Translations under genes and position numbers: made by a program | Assembly (NCBI GenBank): GCA_001557505.1 | Contig: LSAX01000001.1 | Span: 4,464,001 to 4,528,000, forward strand | Source: Reticulascus tulasneorum | Lineage: Eukaryota > Ascomycota > Sordariomycetes > Glomerellales > Reticulascaceae | Length of the DNA stretch: 64,000 bases | Direction: 5' to 3' | The notes under the pieces: model-generated | Database searches by the model: none | Told to the model about the DNA's origin: nothing | The model's input: the letters and a program-made list of their open reading frames with translations, nothing else | In this document: positions 24,418-34,427 of the stretch, piece by piece | Position numbering within the stretch: position 1 is the stretch's first letter | How the letters are laid out: every line of letters begins with the position of its first letter

Positions 24418-25021
24418 GAACTCACTTGATTCTGGAGTTTCGGGCTCGTCATGAGACCGGAAACTTTGAATCTACTAGGAGGCAGGTGATTAGCTTTGGT
24501 TGGAGGAGATGGATAGTCGAGGAGAGCGCTTGCTCAGTGCTGTTCTGAGGCAACAACCTATTCCAGATGTTGGCTCAAATGGAACAGTCACGAAATGGGA
24601 ATGTTTACCAGCATGTAATAAGACGGCCCGAACCGTCGAGACATATATGCAGATTGCATGAACGTGGCCAGAGGAGTCACGGGCTGTCCGTTCAGTATTA
24701 GAAATGCAATTATTTATAGGGGAGAGAAAAGTGAGTAGCAAATGCGCAATGGGATGCAAGGCATTCCTTCGGTTCTTCTAAACAATTTTTCCAGATGCAT
24801 GCTGGAGGAATGACGTAGGATCAGGCGATGACAACCCATGCCCATGGCAGCGGCACGGGGCTACGAACTATTAAGTAGCGGATGCACCACGATATGAAGG
24901 ACGAAGTGCGGAGCTACTCAAGACTTGGTATATCAGGTTTCAAGGGTAGTGCTGCCTAGACAAGACCCACAAGCGGGAGTGAAATGTTTGATATGTGGTT
25001 CGCCAAGATGATCAACGACAG

Positions 25022-26074
25022 TTACAAAATGAACCCACCCCGATCGGCCTCGTAGACATAATCGGATATACAGCCGTCAAAGATCGCTCCCATCATTCTA
25101 TGCATCTCCTCCGGTGTGATCTTGTTGTCCCAAACACATTCTCCAAACTGATTCAGCCATTTAATCTTGACGAACCCTCCTCGAATAGCTTCCTCGTCGA
25201 TGACATAGATCAGGTTTCTCGGACCCACATCCGGTATCCCTAGAGTCAACAGCCTGTCTACCGCCCCACTGTCCTCATCCTCCAACGGTTCGTCTTGGAT
25301 AGCCTGCCACTCATCCTCCTCGCCGGGCCAACATATCCTATACCCTTCTGCAAGTTCCGGACATCTTGTCCAAATCTTGGTCCACTCGCCGCCGAAATCA
25401 TAAAGTTCTTTGTTGTCAAATATGTGGTTGTCATCTACAACGTACACCGTTGTATTACTGCTCCCGCCAATCTCCGATAGGGTCGCGAGATCTTGATATT
25501 GACTTTCGAGCTCTGGCAGATAACAAGTCCGGAGCCAAACGACTACTTGACCGTTGTTGAGATAACCACTCGCATCACTAACTCGCGCGTTTCTCTCCTG
25601 AACCGTTTGAAAAGGCCGAAGCATACGGCCGATCTGATCTTCGCTTGGCAAAGTCGGCTTTTCCTCCCACCGGTGTCCGTCTGCCTCTCGCTGTGCGCTT
25701 GTGGCAACTTCTCGGTATCTCTTGAGGTTTGTCTTGTTAGATGCACGCCTACTGGCCGTTCAGATGTTGCTTACGAAACGGCCACGAGCCCCTAGGGCAA
25801 TGTACCTCTGGGCAAGTTTATTCCATTGCTCCAGGTCAGTCTCTTCAGGATCATCGGCTTCCCAATTTTCCTATAGGAGAGAATCCAGATCAGTGCCTGC
25901 ACGAGTCCACATATCGCTCCAAAATACGGTGAGCTTCGGCAATTGAAAACTTGCCACACAAAATATGTCAAAAGCCAACCGGCCAAATCCCGCGGCAGGG
26001 AATATGGTCTTGGTCACATTCCGGCTTAAATAGTCCGGCGCAGGGAATATCGTGATCGAGTTCACTGGTTCCAT
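25022..26074 (-). CDS. Hypothetical protein, three exons
   Basis: One frame stays coding-like from MEPVNSITIFPAPDYL (26074) to DRGGFIL (25022), interrupted by TAG and TGA codons. Both stops are removed by plausible phase-0 introns whose lengths are multiples of three: 25927-25871 (GTATTT...CTATAG, 57 bp) and 25777-25724 (GTAAGC...CTAAC...CTCAAG, 54 bp). The product is about 310 aa, acidic and rich in Trp and Tyr, with no signal peptide or membrane segment. Blocks such as ELAEGYRICWPGEEDEW and NLIYVIDEEAIRGGFVKIKWL look conserved in style, but I cannot name the family. If the introns are wrong, this is a pseudogene with two stops. Confidence 0.6.
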
Positions 26075-26329
26075 ATTACCTGGATTGAGGGTGAGTGGTG
26101 TGAATGAGAGTTATCGAGAAGATCATGCATGGCCCAGCGGATTGGAAGTCGGAGAAGTGGGTCGGAGTGCTTTAAGGACGGATAGTATGACAAACCTCCA
26201 GATATTAACCGATATTAGCAACGTGAGAAAGCACGCACAACAAAAGGCGACGGCACAGCGGCCGCCAATGCTGACTCCCAACCATAGGTTGATTATAGCG
26301 CTCCAGGACACAAAATTTAGCGGATAGGC

Positions 26330-26704
26330 CCTAGATCTAATAAAGCTAATACCTAAGAAACGACCTTAATACACTAGGTATTCGCTAATCTCTGCTCTGG
26401 CACCGCTCTTACGAATGATTCTAAGGGTTCTATAGAAAATAGGAGTTCACTTTATCTCTCTTAGCTATAGTTTAGCTTAGCTAGGATAAGATTTACTCAG
26501 GTAAATAAATTTACCCTCTTAAGGCAGGCTATCTAACCATTTTCAGAGAGTCTTCCCTTAGGCGCCTTTCTTCTCAGGATTATAGGTGTGGCGAACGTAG
26601 CCACTCTCTTTGGTGTCATAGGTTTCTTCGCCGTAGATCATCAATACCTCTTAAGCTCGCGCATCGTACTTCATAGTCTTTAACTCACAGCCCAACTGTG
26701 CTGC
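26330..26704. other. Decayed, RIP-like AT-rich stretch with coding remnants
   Basis: Rich in TA and TTAGCTAAG-like motifs, with little complexity up to about 26520. On the minus strand from about 26700 to 26560 one frame reads like protein (GEETYDTKESGYVRH, then NPEKKGA) broken by TAA codons at positions compatible with C-to-T change. I take it for an eroded gene or transposon remnant. Confidence 0.4.
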
Positions 26705-27659
26705 TTATGGATGGGAATGCCCAGTGTCAATTCCATGCGTGTGTAATCCAAAAGCGTTTCGACCTAGCCTTTGTTCCGCAGTTCTCGAGTCGGCTTGGGT
26801 CTGTGGCTGGCTCTGCACCTGAAGCTGGTTAGTCCCATGCGCGGCGGCTTTGCCCCTTTGGCAGAAACAAAACGCGCAAACTCCGAGGAGACGCAGTACT
26901 CCTGTTCGAACGCCAACGCTTCTTCCCGCTTTCGCGCCAGAACTTGGCTCAGCTGAATTAAAGGGCTTGTCGGTCCTAGAACTCGGAAGAGATGTTGACT
27001 GGCTTGGAAATTTTGATGCATATGATGACGCATATGTTGGTGATGAAATGGAGCTAGGAGCTGACGATATTCCCGAGCTCTTACTCGCCACGCTGGGCGT
27101 CGTGGTTGTTGTCTTTGACGGGGGTGTGAGACTGTGCTCCGGGGGCTGTGGATGGCATTGTTAGTCAGTCAACGACGGACTGACGCCCAGGACTAGAAGT
27201 GAAAGCGTTGACTTGGCAAAGCTGCCGTTCTAGAAGAAACTCACCGTGGCGGTGAAATACTGCCATAGAGTCGAGAACTTTGCATATTTTTGAGCGCTGG
27301 ATTCATCCTCAACTCGGAATGCGTAGTTATCGGACGGCAAGTCAGTTGGCGGAGTCCAAACGAACGAGTCGCCAGGAATATTTGCTGATAAGTCTCATAA
27401 TCAGGGATGTCTCAACAGCTTGCCGGTGCAGATACTTTGGCATCTTACAAGCAATAACGAGCACGACCTCTAAGACTGAGGCATGCCCCCTCAATAGCGT
27501 CAAGGTCACCCCGCCGACGTTCTTTGACCAAGTAAGGGTGATAGGTTGACCCGACCGGACGTCAAAGTTGCTATTTGTAAAATAAAGATCAGGCATGATG
27601 TACTAAGCGACTGAGACTGCGAGGGTCAATGCCCAGACGTGATGCCTCATGGGTTGCAT
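26705..27659 (-). pseudogene. KNH/Kre9-like single-pass wall/membrane protein, stop codon after signal peptide
   Basis: The layout is classic: signal peptide (MRHHVWALTLAVSVA from 27650), then PDLYFTNSNFDVRSGQPITLTW, a Kre9/KNH1-like domain. An intron at 27448-27385 joins VLVIA to SNIPGDSFVWTPPTDLPS, and an intron at 27244-27146 leads to a Ser/Thr-rich stalk. Then comes a glycine/basic-bordered hydrophobic segment (GVLRLLGVCAFCFC) and a cytosolic tail ending HTHGIDTGHSHP. The frame between signal peptide and domain is interrupted by TAG at 27605-27603, which could derive from CAG. Arg residues in the membrane segment also look like decay. Either the protein starts at MPDLYF without a signal peptide, or the gene is dead. 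Family members sit in the membrane or wall and are poorly characterised. Confidence 0.6.
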
Positions 27660-27855
27660 TTCTGGTGAGGTCATCTCCAAGCGTGCACAGAGTTGGGTAC
27701 TGAGCCTCGATGGTGGAGGGGGGCGCCTAGGGGCCATCACGTGTTGTCATATCAGAAGACTGTCATTGGCCAATAGAGCGATGACATGGAATGAAATAGG
27801 TTGGGCGCACTGGCTGATCAAGATTCTGATCCACAATGAGTACTGCTTCTACTCA

Positions 27856-28840
27856 TCAAATTCGCTTGTGTCTCACACCCAAGTCGGATGCCATTTTGTC
27901 TAATCTCATCAAGTCCCCTTGTAATGTCTGCTGCAGGTCAGGCTCGATGTACTCCGGAGTATAACCCCCACCGAAATCCAAAACCACTGCGTCTCCCGCC
28001 GTATTGATGATCACATTATCTGGTTTCGCATCCCCACAGACGATGTTGTGCTGGTGTAGTCGCTTTACGGTTGCCTCAACCTGGCGGATCCATTTTATCC
28101 TTATTGTCATCGACTCTTCCTCCATTCGCGACGCAAGGGTGTCACCCTCAATGTATTCCAAGAGAAGGCCCATCAAGGTTGTGCCTTTATTGTCCCATAC
28201 AACAAGTCCCACAAGCCTTGATGTTCGGAAGGGGAGATCGAAATTGCCACTACGACCAATCTGCGAGAGTATTTCAATTTCTCGCAGATGGCCGTGGTCC
28301 TTGAAACCAGCTTTGAAGAAGAATACCTCTCCCGCCCCAACCCGTCGAACTTTGTTCGGAATATCACTCAGCTCCTCATCACTTAGTCCGTCATCTACCC
28401 GCTCGAGTTCAGATGCACATATAAGAGGAACTGGTGGAAGGCTGGGACGAAGAATGGCCCCTTGGTTTTGAATTTCCGGAAGGGGGTTTCCGATAGAAGA
28501 AGCTCCAAGACCAATACTACAAGAGTCTGGTAGGGAGTCGATATTCTGAGTTCGAGGGCTAGTGTCACCGTAGATCTTCGGGTCGTATTTTCTCTTGGAT
28601 GGCGCAAAGCTTGCCCCCCTTGTTAACGAGTTCAAAGGCAAATGTTGATGGCGAAAGGTATTCGAGAAGCGTAATAGACTTGTGCGCGCTCTGTGTTACA
28701 ACCTCTTCCCGCAGAAAATCGTCACGTGCACCCAAGACCCACTCCTCAAAGCGGAACAAATTATCGGGGTCGTCAAGATCATCTTTGAAATCGTCAAACT
28801 CTTGCCGTAGCTCTCCTTCTCCGTCCATGTTCTCCGCCAT
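27856..28840 (-). pseudogene. Protein-kinase-like gene with homopolymer frameshift
   Basis: The C-terminal part holds kinase motifs: HQHNIVCGDAKPDNVIIN (catalytic loop with Asp and Asn) and AVVLDFGGGYT (DFG). LMGLLLEYIEGDTLASRM forms the hinge region. The N-terminal part (MAENMDGEGELRQEFDDF, start 28840) lies in another frame. The switch falls at a run of six G on the minus strand (28614-28619). With five G the two halves would read through as a single frame at the spot where the family has a K-x-K-Y-D-P-K-I-Y-G segment. This is therefore a one-base insertion, real or a sequencing error. The family comprises fungal kinase-like proteins often found in accessory regions, with unknown substrates. 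Confidence 0.7.
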
Positions 28841-28951
28841 AATGGTCACGTAGAATCTTACGACGTTGCGCATGAACACGTAGACAATACCTTGGCCATG
28901 AACTGAAAGTTCAAGCATGCAAAAGGAGGGCAAAAGCCGTGTCCCCACCAT

Positions 28952-29604
28952 CCTCTCTCATCTCAGAGGCTTAAGTAAGTTAGCACTCTCATATCTTTTG
29001 AGCATTGGAAACTTGTGAAAGAGCAACTAGTTTAGAGCACTGTGGGCTTAGGGGAATGATTTTGAATTGTCTTACATTCGATGAAGAGCGATCAGTTGTC
29101 CTCTCCTAGATAATTCTGTCGTCCGTAGCTTCAGCGCTTCTTGCCAGCGGCAAATTTGGCGATTTAGCCATTGACACCAAAGAGAAAGAAGGTGAATGAC
29201 ATCAATTCATTAGTACCATGTACGTGCTGGAGGGCGCTCTTTTTGCAGGGGGGTGGAGACAGTCGAGTCGGAGAGTTTTCAGCGTGTGGTCAATGCAGCC
29301 GCCTGGAGCGGAATTTCTAAGCCAGACTTGGTATTGTAAGCCCGTGGTATTGCTAAGCACGAACTCATGCACGGCGATGAGTCGCAATCGCGGGTCTGCC
29401 GGTAAACATTGAAACATTATTAATATGAGTTTGTCAAGAGTATATTAGAAGGTTGTGACAGAAGCATGTCGCACGAATACAAGAACATCGCACAGCAAAC
29501 CATTAGTAGATTAATCGCATAACCATCTTATTAAAGTCGAAAAGCATCAGTAATTACTATTCCCCCCACCTTCAGCTTGACCCCCACTAGCCACCCAAGC
29601 AACC
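28952..29604. other. Divergent promoter region of kinase-like and SRR1-like genes
   Basis: No supported gene. An open frame on either strand near 29210-29415 has no recognisable content. Confidence 0.5.
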
Positions 29605-30339
29605 ATGCCTCACGCCACATCCACAGAGTTTCCAAGCAGTCCGTCAAAGGCTGCGAAAGGATCTTCTAAACAACTACGACAAGTCCAAACTCTATTTGAC
29701 GAGGCGGCATCGTTATACGTCCAATCAAATGTATCAAATTCGGTCTACGAAACGCTTCGAGGCAAACTTGCGGGTCGGCCTCCGGTCACAAAGGCCGTGT
29801 CGCTAGGTCTGGGCAGCTTCTCGGAGAAGTCCAAGGACCAAAGTCGCCGGTTTAAGCAACTGGCCATGTTCATAGCTATTGTGGACCACGCAAAACTAGC
29901 AAGTCCAGGCGATGTCGAAATAGAGCTGTACGCCCAAGATCCAACCTTCACCAAAACAGACATTTTGTTCCTCCAAAGCCTTGGCATCCATGTGTTGAGA
30001 ACACCATCTCGATCCGAACTAGGAGAAGCATTAAAGGTCATAGACAAGAACACTCTAGTCTACAGCCCATTCCTTACCATCGACGCGTACAAGTTGCTTC
30101 TGGAGTCTTGTAGCATGAATCTGCTTATCGGAGATGACTTCAATGCACTCAAATTGAAGTGGGAAAAGAACACCGCAGAGCATCAACAGGTGGAGCATCT
30201 AATAAAATCGCATGTCTCCGAGTATAGGAGACGCGTAGTGAGCGGGAATGGCTTCTGGGAGAACGATGACAGGGCATTTCCTATGGCTCTATACTGGAAA
30301 CAAAACCTGGCTGGAGGAGCAGTCAAGGCAAAACTATAG
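29605..30339 (+). CDS. SRR1-like domain protein
   Basis: 244 aa, single exon, start at ATG 29605. The SRR1-like signature is visible as AVSLGLGSFSEKSKDQSRRFKQLAMFIAIVD, EIELYAQDPTFTKTDILFLQSLGIHVL and TLVYSPFLTIDAYKLLL. SRR1 (sensitivity to red light reduced) proteins act in circadian and light responses in plants. In fungi, small SRR1-like genes are numerous and mostly uncharacterised. There is no signal peptide or membrane segment. The N-terminal 25 residues are Ser/Lys-rich and probably disordered. Domain call is good; role unknown. Confidence 0.8.
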   Translation: MPHATSTEFPSSPSKAAKGSSKQLRQVQTLFDEAASLYVQSNVSNSVYETLRGKLAGRPPVTKAVSLGLGSFSEKSKDQSRRFKQLAMFIAIVDHAKLASPGDVEIELYAQDPTFTKTDILFLQSLGIHVLRTPSRSELGEALKVIDKNTLVYSPFLTIDAYKLLLESCSMNLLIGDDFNALKLKWEKNTAEHQQVEHLIKSHVSEYRRRVVSGNGFWENDDRAFPMALYWKQNLAGGAVKAKL

Positions 30340-31202
30340 AGTTTGTTATTGGAGCTTTTCATCGATGATACCCATATAAAGTAGATTTGTTACGGCTGTT
30401 GTAATATATAATATACCAACCAACCGTGCGTTTTCACGAAGCCAAATAGCGCTTTAGCCTCTGGGATTTTCCTGCTGGTATCACGTCTCCCTGTTATATG
30501 ATATTCCTGATAATAACAACAAAGTTAAGATACAATCCAAATACTACGGTGCTATGATGGTGGCCGCTATTTGCGAGGTGATTAAGTACGAAGATAACCT
30601 GCCCAAGCCAGCAGCTTGGCAGGGGCTCTACAGTAGATGGTGGTGCCCTGCGTCCAATTGCGTGGTAGGATACGGACGTACATATGACGGCCCCAAAATA
30701 GCTTTCTTGTACTCCTCCGTACACTAATACTTGTCACCCCGTAAATCATGGAAGTTGGCCCATGATGAGAGCGACAACTTTTTCCACTCACCAACAATAA
30801 CTACAGTCGCTTGTGCCCGCTTGGTCATAATAAGCCCCTAAAACTTTTCTGCAAGCGCTCACTCATACAAGCGAATGTGATTTGCGCGCACTTACGAGCT
30901 CAATATGGCACGATAATACGGCGTACATGATTTGCCGCTGCTACGCAGACGCTGCAGTAAGGCGGTGTTGCATTAGCCATACAGAAATACAGAAGAGCAT
31001 CCTCCGTAACACCCGATAATCTCCCCGTCCAATGAGTTATGTCTATCCGTAACACTGGGCGACTTGGCCCGGAAGGCAAGCCAACTATATAAATGGAATG
31101 AACGCGCATATAGCCCTTGCCAACAACCCTTCAATATTCTCCGTTGTAATCAACTACATCAAACACTTAATGCCACAGACCTGTTAGCACGACTTTTCCA
31201 CA
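30340..31202. other. Intergenic, 860 bp
   Basis: 3' flank of the SRR1-like gene and promoter of the hydrolase gene, with a TATATAAATGG box near 31085. No gene seen. Confidence 0.5.
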
Positions 31203-32404
31203 TGGCGCTAGAAATCACAAAGTATAAGGAGACGCGGACAAGCACCGGCCACAAGTACCGGTATTACAGCTCTGCCGATTCATCCAAGGCAACCCTCGTC
31301 TTTGTCCATGGATTCCCGTACACAGCCGACATCTGGAGCCAGCAGATCTCTTACTTTGAGGGCTTAGGATATGGCTGCGTAGCCCCAGATATCCTTGGCC
31401 ATGGAGGAACGGACAAGCCACACACCGCGGAAGACTATACCATTCGAAACGTGGCGCATAGTCTAGCCGATATTCTTGATGCTGAAAAGGTGCAAAAAGC
31501 TGTGCTCATTGGCCACGACTGGGGCAGTGCCATTGTATCGCGATTCGCCCTATTCTTTCCTGATCGTCTTCTGGCTCTCGTTCAAGTTTGCATCCCATAT
31601 TTTCCGCCTGCCCCAATGGACTTGGACGCCATGAACAATCAGACAGAAGCAACTTTAGGGTATGCTGTCTTTGGATACTGGGAAACTTTCATGGCAGAGC
31701 CGAAGCTTTTGGGAGAACATGTCCGTGGAGCATTCATTCATGTCTCGTTCTTTTTGATTCCGTTGCTGAGATCTGTGCCTAGCTTGATTCCCTCTTCCAC
31801 CTTTTCTTCGCAGAGGATCATAATATTTGGAAGGTACCGTGGCCGACTCTGTAGGAAATCATTCGAAGCAGTTACTGATCATAGCAGACCAAATTTATGC
31901 CGAAGAATGAACTTCGGAAATGGCTGATAGCCGAAAACACGTGTCCCATTAGTGGCTATGTGTCTGATGCTGTATGTATCGCCGCGTTGCCTGTTTCCCC
32001 ATCGCTCTCCTCTCACTCCAGCTCAACAGACCCGACGAGAGTTCTACGCAAATGACTGGGAAGCTGCCACCCAGTATTATCATGCGACTGTGAAAAACAT
32101 CAGCTTTGAGGCTGAGAAAGGTAAAACAATTTCCATTTACAGATCGAACTTGAGTATCAGGCTGACTGGACCTAAACGCAAAGACATCCCCAAGGAAGAC
32201 TTCATTCTCAAGATGCCGTCCCTTATGATTGCAGCATCTGATGATGCGTGTGCTCCACTCCCATTGGTTCAAATGACTACAGGCTCATATACTGATATCA
32301 AACTCGCTGTCATCGATGGTGGCCACCATGTATTCCTCAGTCATGCAAAACAGTTTAACAATGAAGTCGAGGCTTTCTTGAATGATAAGGGATTAAAGGC
32401 ATGA
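31203..32404 (+). CDS. Alpha/beta hydrolase, soluble epoxide hydrolase-like
   Basis: Start at 31203 (MALEITKYKETRTS). Motifs are FVHGFPYTADIW (oxyanion HG-x-P), LIGHDWGSAIVSRFA with the nucleophilic Asp of epoxide hydrolases, ASDDACAPL near the acid, and GGHHVFLSHA with the catalytic His. Introns at about 31721-31787 (donor GTCCGT, joining LLGEH to LDSLFHLFFAEDHNIWK), 31834-31890 and 31972-32027 join the lid region. An optional fourth intron lies at about 32121-32184 (GTAAAA...AAAG); without it the frame is also open. The enzyme would open epoxides to diols in the cytosol. Substrate is unknown. Confidence 0.82.
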
Positions 32405-33029
32405 AAGATATCTCCGCTTACAAGACAGAGGAGCAGAAGCAGTTTTCAATCTTGCCTTAAATGGAAAGGTGTGGAGTTTGCTTGGGTGGTTCTCAATGGA
32501 ATGCTACTTGTCAGGTGCCTCCGGTTCACACGCGGAGTGAAAAGATAGAGAGCAGCGTGTGCGCAGCGCAGCCGTAGCGAGCAAGCTTATGTCTTAATCT
32601 ACAAATCTCTGGTTTATTTACGCTAATTATTTGGGATCTAGTTTGACCTTATATGCGTTGCTGTTTGACTCATTTTCTCTTCGCATTGGCGTTAGCTAAG
32701 CCTACCTTAGTTGCAGCAGAGGACTACCCATGAACACGTTCTTTTGCTGACAGGCTGTACGTAATGAACATGCTATAAATCGATCACCCTGTTCAGGGGG
32801 GCTTTTCGTACGATGCTCCGAAATGCTCAAAATATGCCAAATTGGTTACACAGATCAAATCTCCTACGAAATCCCAATCGGACCTTCTACAATTTAGTGA
32901 TTTCCCAAGTCTCCTGCACGCTACTTCATCTGACGAGTGTTAACATAAACGGTACTGGGACTCTGTCTTACATTATACAAGCAGTTCGCGCATGGCCATT
33001 AGTAGCCTCCTAGACTTTAGGATCGTTGG
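32405..33029. other. Intergenic, AT-rich
   Basis: No gene or repeat recognised apart from the coding remnant that begins at about 33030. Confidence 0.4.
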
Positions 33030-33320
33030 TGACCACGCACCCAATCCAGTATGCAGAATTAGGGCGTTCGCAAAATCACAATGTATCGCGATTTCGTCTC
33101 CAGTGGCTTGAAGAAGGGCGGCAGGCACGTTCTGCGCTCGATTAGTATCAAATCTGGCCTAACAATGATGAGGTTTGGCTTTTCCTACAAGTGGGAGAAC
33201 AGCTGGCTTATAGGCATTGCAATCTTTTCCATTGGTGAAGATCTCGCCTTGATATTTCACGATGCTTATAGGGTGGTTGCGGTCGATGATGCGACCTGCG
33301 ATGTAAGCATAAATTAGGAG
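33030..33320 (-). pseudogene. Unrecognised coding remnant with an in-frame stop
   Basis: One minus-strand frame reads like protein: GRIIDRNHPISIVKYQGEIF, then GKDCNAYKPAVLPLVGKAK, then a TAG at 33161-33159, then FDTNRAQNVPAALLQATGDE and IAIHCDFANALILHTG. A splice-acceptor-like CTTACATCGCAG lies just before GRIIDRN. I do not recognise the family. Composition and conserved-looking motifs suggest a former exon or gene end rather than chance. Confidence 0.35.
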
Positions 33321-33741
33321 ATATGTATATATTTACTATTTGGTAAGTATAACTTAAAATTTTTAAAGTCAAAGGACCCGTTTGTGGTGTGGCGGACTTA
33401 TTCCACGATAAGGGGGTGAGATTGAGATGTTCAATGCTAATCCTCGCCAGTGTCCGCGGACCTCCGCGGAGCTCCCGTGATAACGCGCAAGGTCATATCC
33501 TCGAACCTGTTTGCATGCTCCTCCGATATTGATATCGCAGTTGTAACACTCAAAATACCCCAGAAACATAGTTCAGATATTTCGGATACTGAATACTGAG
33601 GCTCCGGCGATCAGCGCTACCGCAAATACAAATCAACTTGCAAGTTATCCAAAGCTCGCAATCAATCCAAACCAAATCCAAGATATCCTCAATCCAATTC
33701 AATCAATTTTAAATACTTCAATATTTGTTTGAATTGCCAAG

Positions 33742-33884
33742 CTATATCACATGACTAGGCACGTGTTTATGCACGTGAATAGTTCTTATCTTTAGCTCCC
33801 TAATCAAAATAAGAGGTAAAATATTATGAAACTACCACGTTTTCTTAGCGCGCTTTCTTACACGTGTTTAGTCATGTGATATAG
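33742..33884. mobile_element. 143-bp MITE nested in the hAT element (Tc1/mariner-like)
   Basis: Inverted repeats CTATATCACATGACTA / TAGTCATGTGATATAG extend to 25 bp with two G/A differences (left GGCACGTGT versus right AACACGTGT read inward). TA dinucleotides at both edges fit a TA target duplication. Nothing is encoded inside. Confidence 0.6.
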
Positions 33885-33902
33885 ATTATTCATATGACCC
33901 TA

Positions 33903-34090
33903 GCGAGCCTCAAGCCCAGCGTCGAGCCTTAAGCCCAGCGTCGAGCCTTAAGCCCAGCGTCGAGCCTTAAGCCCAGCCTCGAGCCTCATATCCAGCGTCG
34001 AGCATCAAGCCCAATGTCGAGCCTCACATCCGGTGTCAAGCCTCAAGCGCAGCTTCGAGCCTTAAGCCCAATGTCGAGCGTCATATCCAA
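33903..34090. repeat. 19-bp minisatellite inside the hAT element
   Basis: About ten tandem copies of GAGCCTTAAGCCCAGCGTC. The first four are near-identical and later copies diverge (TCATATCCAGC, CACATCCGGT variants). Confidence 0.9.
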
Positions 34091-34427
34091 CGGAGCATAT
34101 CTTATCAGATATAAGGACTTAGACCCCTGCTTCAATACAAATAGATCAATTCAATCAAGTTCAATCAATTCAATCAATTCGAAAGCTTCAAAAACGCAAT
34201 CAATCCAAATACGAGGCCATATTTGGATTGATTGTATTTGCGGGAGCGCTGCCGGCGATGCCGCAGTCTATAGCCCTAGTCGTCGTCAGCGCGAAGCTCG
34301 GCGTCGTCACGGCGTAAGAGTTTCTACTAGAGAAGGAAGATAATATATAAAACCTCTGCTCGTGAACAAAGAAAGATGGAATGCCACAAAAGTAGAGCAT
34401 CACTCATCGCGGGCTAGATAAACTGCT

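Larger units (their letters stand above)
33604..34259. mobile_element. Non-autonomous hAT transposon (640 bp) with 8-bp target-site duplication
   Basis: The element spans 33612-34251. Its ends are inverted repeats: left CAGCGCTACCGCAAATACA, right end read inward CAGCGCTCCCGCAAATACA, continuing into ATCAA. It is flanked by a perfect 8-bp duplication CCGGCGAT at 33604-33611 and 34252-34259, the hAT hallmark. Subterminal copies of GCAATCAATCC occur at both ends. The right one is part of a 15-bp hairpin (34197-34211 / 34220-34234). No transposase is encoded. It carries a nested MITE and a minisatellite, and ends 169 bp before the GMC oxidoreductase start. Confidence 0.85.

Noticed and set aside
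26850..27164. Plus-strand frame ending in LLLATLGVVVVVFDG
   Set aside because: Antisense to the Ser-rich stalk of the KNH-like gene, which has coherent domains and introns.
33903..34090. Tandem repeat as a CRISPR array
   Set aside because: Units are directly adjacent 19-mers without spacers, in a eukaryotic genome.
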